A stretch of 64,000 bases of DNA, taken from contig NC_134458.1 of NCBI RefSeq assembly GCF_047948215.1, forward strand, positions 132,993,571 to 133,057,570, in the 5' to 3' direction. This DNA is from Lycorma delicatula (taxonomy: Eukaryota; Arthropoda; Insecta; Hemiptera; Fulgoridae). A program made the position numbers and the translations under genes. Below, one piece after another: positions 58,870 through 64,000 of this stretch (position 1 is its first letter; the number at the start of each line of letters is the position of its first letter). The notes under the pieces are model-generated. The model worked only from the letters and a program-made list of their open reading frames with translations. It ran no database searches and was not told the DNA's origin.

Positions 58870-60450
58870 AAACACTATAGATAAAATATAAAAGATAATT
58901 GGTTAAAATGGATAAACGTGAACACATTAACAATTATTATTTTAAATGTAGTAGTAAAAAGGTTCTCAATAAAACGAATTATAAAAAACGTAAATAAATA
59001 AAAATGAAAGGCAAAGATAATTTTATAGATGCGCTAAAAAACGTTACGTAATAGAAAATAGATGTGATCCAGTTGTTTCTTATGATGTTGTAATAATTAC
59101 AATAATAAAGTAAAACATTGAATTCAACACTGCAATACTGAAATGTTAAAAGTTAACAGTTAAAACATCAGACAAGACAGTGTTAAATAAAAACTATTAA
59201 TCATTTAATTGATTTTTTTAACTTCATGATTTCTAACAGAATATAAAAGGTGAAATAAACAAAGAGAATTTCAATGATTGTTTTTTTGAATTTCAGAGAA
59301 CATTGTTTTTTATAAGTATATAATTTTATTTTATTCAAACTGTTTTTGAAGGAAATGAGGTAAAATTTTGAGCTAACGGTAACTCTTATGTTCCGGTTTA
59401 AAAAAATTTTCTTTAACTACATAATAAGTTTAAAGATTTAATGAAGATGGAAATGGGTCAATGAACTTTAAGGGAAAAACAATCCGATAATCATTTTCAA
59501 AAGAACTAACTTTTTTTTTATCGGCTGGAATTAAATCTACAAATCAACCAAAACAGAATTGGTTCTTTCTTCTTTATGCATCCAAAACAATAGATTTGCG
59601 TACAATTCTTATCGAGTTACTCGCGATTTTTTTTTTTGATTTTTTAATAAGAATTCTGTTACCATTATTTAAAAGGAGCTCCTAATTTTTACTAAGTAGA
59701 AATGTGTAAAAATCAGCCGACAGATGTCGGTGGAAAGATAAAATAGTAAAACAAAACTGCATATGAAAACTATTTTTGAATAAGTAACTATGAATTAGTT
59801 TTTAAGGTTTATTAATAAATATAAATATAGTAATTTTCATGATATCATTTTGAGGAACGTAACGATATTCAGAAAAAAAAAACAGTACTGAAAACAAAAT
59901 CAGATGTTTACAAAAACAAAAACAATGCGGGAAAAAGATAGTTAGTTGTTTGTGCTTATGTAATAACAACAAAGATAAGAAAATTGAAAGATGGAATAAA
60001 AAATATTATTTATTAATTAAAAGGACTAATAATGAATTAAAGGATAACTTTTTTAAATAAATACACACGCCTTGATGTATATTCTTTAGAGAAACATATA
60101 TAAGTGAAAAATCAATAAAAAAAATCGAATAGATTTTATAATCAAATTATATGTAAGCTTTTCCGCTTATGCTCATCAGAAAATGAGAAAAAACTAATTT
60201 AAAATAGGTAAATGTAAGAAAGAAAAATAACATAATATAAATGGCTGACTAATAAAAAATGCAAACAGTAACTTAATTTTTAAGATTATTGGAAATTTAT
60301 CTATTTCTCCAAATACATTACGTTATAATATACGTTAATTTTGATTAATTTACACTAGAAAAGTCGTACCAATAAAAAGTATTCATTCACTCATATTATA
60401 ATAACCTGCTTTTCAATCCTTTGTAAAACAGAATACTTCACACACTGTGA
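58870..60450. other. AT-rich DNA, no gene seen
   Basis: Apart from the 29-codon frame at 58908-58997, which has no family match, there is no coding or transposon signal. Confidence 0.45.
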
Positions 60451-60454
60451 AATA

Positions 60455-60763
60455 CTCACCGGTATAATACAAAAACGCAAGATCCAATTCTATGAACACA
60501 TTTTTCGTATGAATGACATAAGATTCACTAAACGTATTCAAACGTACATTTTAAGAATTTGATGTACGTATTCATGTACTTACATCAAATCTCAAAAGGA
60601 TACTAGATGGGTCGACGATATCCGTAAAGGTATGCAAGAAATAAACATCACCGATGAAGAAAAAAATATTTCGAGACAAAATCAAGAATTTCAGTGGGTT
60701 CAAGAATTAAAAAAGCAAGTTAACAATTTGGCGTGGTCTAAGGAAAGAAAACAGCTCCACTAA
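60455..60763 (+). pseudogene. LINE C-terminal fragment
   Basis: One frame with a single stop reads TGIIQKRKIQFYEHIFRMND, IRFTKRIQTYIL, stop, then KSQKDTRWVDDIRKGMQEIN and WSKERKQLH to TAA at 60761. The pattern R..QFYGHI.RM...R..K and the W...V..D..E basic tail are typical of LINE C-termini in insects, here a different lineage from the 48-49-kb copy. No tail or target duplication recognised. Confidence 0.7.
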
Positions 60764-60828
60764 CAAAAAACAAATTACTGGAGTAAAACCATTAAAAACC
60801 ACACTAAATTGTTCACGCGTTTCTTAGA

Positions 60829-61640
60829 TCCAGGATATCTTTACTTATAAAGCAACCTGCTCTCATTGACTGACAGACTGATTCATCAACATCCAGTAAA
60901 AACTACTGAATGTAAATTGATGAAAATTTGTATAAATGTTCGTAAAGAGTAAGTGCCCACTAAGAAAGGATCTTTTAAATTCTGAGTTTAAAGGGTTAAA
61001 ACAGAATAACAATGAAATTTACTATTTTTTTAATCTCTCGATAACAAAAGAAGATATCAACTTGATTTTTGATGTGGGTATTCTTCATCTGAATATTTAA
61101 AAACAGATTTATAATTTTTTTTGAAATTCCTCGTTTAAAGGGTGAAATGGATTTTTTTCATTTTTTTGAAACTTGGCAATTTTTTTAATTTCTCGGTAAC
61201 AAATGAAGATATCAATTTGATCTTCGTTATGTGAAATCTTCATGTGAATATATAAAACCCATATTTTCTAGATTTTTTTTGGAATTCGACGTTGAAGAGG
61301 GTAAAATGGTAAAACTTTTTCGAATATTGATTGTAAATTTTACCCATTTTCGATTTCGTTGATGAGAAACCTAAAACTCAATTAGTGGGTCCTGTACTGA
61401 CCAAACATTGCTCCGAGGAAATACAATAAAATGGTAGTTTTCATAAATTGAACAGGTTGTAATTTTTATTTATCATTATTATTCTCACAAGCATGAGTTT
61501 AATGAAAACAGGAAGGTCCAGATGTAAATCTAGACGGGAAGGGCGAGCGAAGTGAGTCATGATCGGCTAAACATTCCGTGACTGCGACGGGAAACGCAAG
61601 TAACCATATAGAGCGAGTGAAGCCGCGAGGGGATGCTAGT
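60829..61640 (-). repeat. ACTAGC-type dispersed repeat, complete minus copy
   Basis: On the minus strand it starts ACTAGCATCCCCTCGCGGCT (61640 side), runs through GGAATGTTTAGCCGATCATG and TGTGAGAATAATAATGATAA, and ends TTTTTACTGGATGTTGATGA and TTTATAAGTAAAGATA (60829 side). Same order as 22808-23542 and 23823-24850. Confidence 0.85.
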
Positions 61641-61654
61641 TTTACTATAAACTA

Positions 61655-62932
61655 CGAGGGATATCTTTAAAGTAAAGACCGCAGAGAAATCTCTTTCCTT
61701 AAGGTTGGTGAACCTGTGTCGTTTATGACCAATGTAATAAAATGACGTTTTACGTTATAAAATAAATAGGAAAATCGATGTTGCCGCCGACTGTGAAATA
61801 CGTGGAGTCATAAGTTTTTAAAGCATCAAAATGTTAATCCAGCTGAAATTTATAGGCAGTTGGTTGCTGTGTGCGGTGATAATGTAATGAATAAAGAAAC
61901 ATCCGAAAATGGTGTGAACGGTTTAGAAATAAAAGATTAATATGTATGATGAAGAACGTTCAGGGTGGCCTTCGATAATCACCGAGGACTTGTTGAAACG
62001 CATCGATGGTGAAATCAGAAAAGATCATCGCTCACCGACTTCCGAGCTGGCCCTTCTTTTTCCTAATGTTTCAAGAGCTGATATCGGTCGCATTGTTCAT
62101 GACCATTTAGGCTTCAGAAAGGTTTGTGCACGTCACGTGTTAACGGAATGTCACAAAAAAATTCGAATGGGATCTGCTTTGAAATTTTTGATGCGCTAGA
62201 CAGACGAACGTGATGAGTCACGTTTGTCACCATTCCATTCATTTGTTACCGGCGATGAAACATGGATTTCGTATTGCACGCCAGAGAAAAAACGGCAATC
62301 AAGTGAATAATGGCATCGTCCTAAATCACCAACCAGACCAACAAAGGTCAAGCCACAGCCGTTTGGACGCAAACTGATGGCCACAGTCTTTTGGGATCGG
62401 TTTGGCATACTGGCATACTGCTGACTGATTTCATGCCACGTGAAACGACTATAATTGCAGAAGCCTACTGCGAAACTCTACGTAAGTTACAGCATACCAT
62501 TCAAAATCGGCGACGTGGGCGGCTGACTGCCGGCGTCGTCCTGCTGTACGATAATGCACGTCCACATGTTGGGGATCCGACACGTGATTTGCTGAGGACA
62601 TTTTGATGGGAAATTTACGATCACCCACCATATAATCTGGACATAGCTATCGTTTGTTTGGGAAACTGCAAGAATTTTTGAGTGGTAAGGAATTCGCGGG
62701 AGACGATGAACTTAAAAACGCTGTTAATCAGTGGCTAAATGAACTGACGACAGAAGAATATGACGAAGGTATACTGAAGCTGGTGTATCGCTACGATAAA
62801 TGTCTTATTTCATGTGGCGATTATGTAGAGAAGTAGTATAAGGCATGTAGTTGAAGAGAAATAAATATATTTATAAAGTTTTCAGAATAAATTTTTTTGT
62901 AATGAAACGGTCTTTACTTTAGAGATAACCTC
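61655..62932 (+). mobile_element. mariner transposon, inserted beside the ACTAGC-type repeat
   Basis: Terminal inverted repeats share TAAAGTAAAGACCG (left CGAGGGATATCTTTAAAGTA, right end inverted GAGGTTATCTCTAAAGTA). TA at 61653-61654 and CA at 62933-62934 (a mutated TA) flank it. Removing the element rejoins AAAC-TA-GTTATTTTAAG, which exists intact in the uninterrupted repeat at about 22781-22798 (inverse). It carries one broken transposase gene. It differs in end sequence from the 8.5-kb mariner. Confidence 0.93.
61778..62836 (+). pseudogene. mariner transposase, several frameshifts and stops
   Basis: Start ATG about 61778 (MLPPTVKYVES in one frame; CEIRGVIS and NPAEIYRQLVAVCGDN in others). 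Frame 61942-62196 reads DEERSGWPSIITEDLLKRID and RKVCARHVLTECHKKIRMGS. After a TAG (62197-62199) come VTGDETWISYCTPEKKRQSS (first Asp), KLMATVFWDRFGI, then shifted: LLTDFMPRETTIIAEAYCE, RRRGRLTAGVVLLYDNARPH (second Asp). The third-Asp block is damaged (YRLFGKLQEFL-like in shifted frames). It ends YDEGILKLVYRYDKC, GDYVEK, TAG 62834-62836. Total length fits mariner. Confidence 0.88.
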
Positions 62933-62934
62933 CA

Positions 62935-63124
62935 GTTATTTTAAGTTTACTGCAATCGGTACTGAAGACTTCTGCAGTAATTACTTTATTTTATGATATC
63001 ATAAAATCCGCTTATGTAATATAAATGTGATATTTTCATACAAAAATGAAACTAATTAAATTTCATTAAATGTAATAAGAGACGTCGTACTCTAATCAGC
63101 AATAAAAGCCGATTAATAGATCGA
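62935..63124 (-). repeat. Repeat module X, inverted copy
   Basis: Inverse match to 22604-22795. It is now split from its ACTAGC-type repeat (60829-61640) by the mariner insertion. Confidence 0.8.
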
Positions 63125-63139
63125 ACCTTTTATCATTAT

Positions 63140-63236
63140 TTTTAATTAGTCCTGACCGGCTAAACATTCCCTGACCGCGACGGGAAACGCAAGCAATCAT
63201 ATAGCGCGAGAGAAGCCGCAACGGGGGTGCTAGTTT
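63140..63236 (-). repeat. 5' fragment of the ACTAGC-type repeat
   Basis: Minus strand: ACTAGCACCCCCGTTGCGGC to GGAATGTTTAGCCGGTCAGG. Only the first ~95 bp are present, head-to-tail with module X and the full minus copy. Confidence 0.8.
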
Positions 63237-63866
63237 ATATTTATATATATATTTCCTATGAAATGCCAAAAAAAAGGAAACAAAGAAAATTGAGTTAACA
63301 CGTACCGAAAAGAAACATTTTGTATATTTTTTTATATTTCAAATTTTTTAAGTCGGCACTAAATTGAAAGCGACTAAAATTAATTTAAAAAAAGAAAACT
63401 TTATTTGACGTTTATTTCAAAAGATTGGAATTTTTAAAAAAATATTTTTTTAAATTCTTATTTTATAGAACTTTTTTATTCATTTGTGACAAATTCAATC
63501 AGCAAAATCTTGTACCTCGATAAAAATGTAAGTAATTTAGAGAATTGAAGTAAAGAGGCTCATGAAATAAATTTGGGTTTATGCATTTTTTTATCTTAAA
63601 TTATGATGTAAATTCATAAACATATACTTAAACTTCTATATCTTGGAAATTTTCGTATTTACTTTGTAAAACTTTACGGAAAATGTGGCTAGATTTGAAT
63701 TTTAGCACCTCAACCGTAAACTTTGTACATCTGGTATGGAATGAAAGATTAAGATTAGGAACATGGCGATTGTTGACCGTCAGAAAATACAGGAACAGAA
63801 AACCCTAAAAATTAATAAATTAAATTTATGTATTTTATAAATAAGAGAATAAAGTATTAGGTAACA
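63237..63866. other. AT-rich DNA, no gene seen
   Basis: No coding or transposon signal. Confidence 0.5.
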
Positions 63867-63867
63867 A

Positions 63868-64000
63868 AATTCTAGTAAAGACAGTTACTTTTACGAGGAT
63901 TTGAATGCTAGATCGTGGATACCGGTGTTCTTTGGTGGTTGGGTTTCAATTAATCACACTTCTCAGGAATGGTCGACCTGAGAGTGAAGACTACACTTCA
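63868..64000 (+). mobile_element. SINE family A, cut by window edge
   Basis: TTCTAGTAAAGACAGTTACT, GGATACCGGTGTTCTTTGGT and GGTTGGGTTTCAATTAATCA follow the family order. The tRNA-like head is missing and the 3' part runs past the window end. Confidence 0.88.

Overview
This window looks like intergenic or intronic DNA from an insect nuclear genome. It is strongly AT-rich, full of microsatellites, poly-A/T runs and small palindromes, and carries decayed insect-type transposable elements: mariner with a DD34D triad, DD41D-like Tc1/mariner relatives, I-clade and Jockey-like LINEs, and tRNA-derived SINEs. The SINE and repeat types suggest a hemipteran with a large genome, but that is inference. 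I found no host protein-coding exon, rRNA or functional tRNA gene that I can defend. Almost everything recognisable is a broken mobile element.

Layout. 0.55-2.5 kb: minus-strand GC-richer block with a gag-like LINE ORF1 carrying two zinc knuckles and no visible reverse transcriptase. 5.4-7.0 kb: DD41D-like transposon with long inverted ends, then a (TA)26 tract. 8.46-9.83 kb: mariner with TA target duplications, transposase broken by 4-bp and 29-bp tandem duplications. 10.1-11.55 kb: composite repeat bounded by a 44-bp direct repeat, holding a SINE with 14-bp target duplications and a large fold-back palindrome. 12.1-16.8 kb: the most complete gene-like unit, an I-clade LINE with ORF1 tail, endonuclease, reverse transcriptase, RNase H, 3' UTR and poly-A. 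18.3-18.7 kb: LINE tail. 20.9-21.1 kb: SINE. 22.6-24.85 kb: head-to-tail copies of an unclassified repeat starting ACTAGCATCCCCGTCGC, which recurs inverted at 60.8-63.2 kb. 25.7-27.6 kb: direct repeats, two SINE types and a Tc1-like remnant.

30.8-31.2 kb: dispersed repeat. 36.9-37.65 kb: repeat with ~111-bp tandem units and a G-rich purine tract. 38.7-40.05 and 54.5-55.8 kb: two copies of one transposon family, opposite orientations. 47.3-49.4 kb: GC-richer block and a 5'-truncated LINE ending in (AAG)n. 50.27-50.57 kb: full-length SINE with target duplication. 53.4-53.9, 56.4-56.7 and 60.5-60.8 kb: LINE C-terminal fragments. 61.65-62.93 kb: a second mariner whose empty site can be read from the 22.8 kb repeat copy. 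The window ends inside another SINE.

No set of genes acts together as a system here. The relationships are those of nested insertion: mariner into the ACTAGC-type repeat and SINE into the fold-back composite. The most useful leads are the X + ACTAGC repeat with its empty site, the fold-back composite, the two-copy transposon family with a 46-residue last spacing in the longer copy, and a few promoter-like islands (40.5 and 58.6-58.9 kb) plus three exact GGCAACACT 9-mers.
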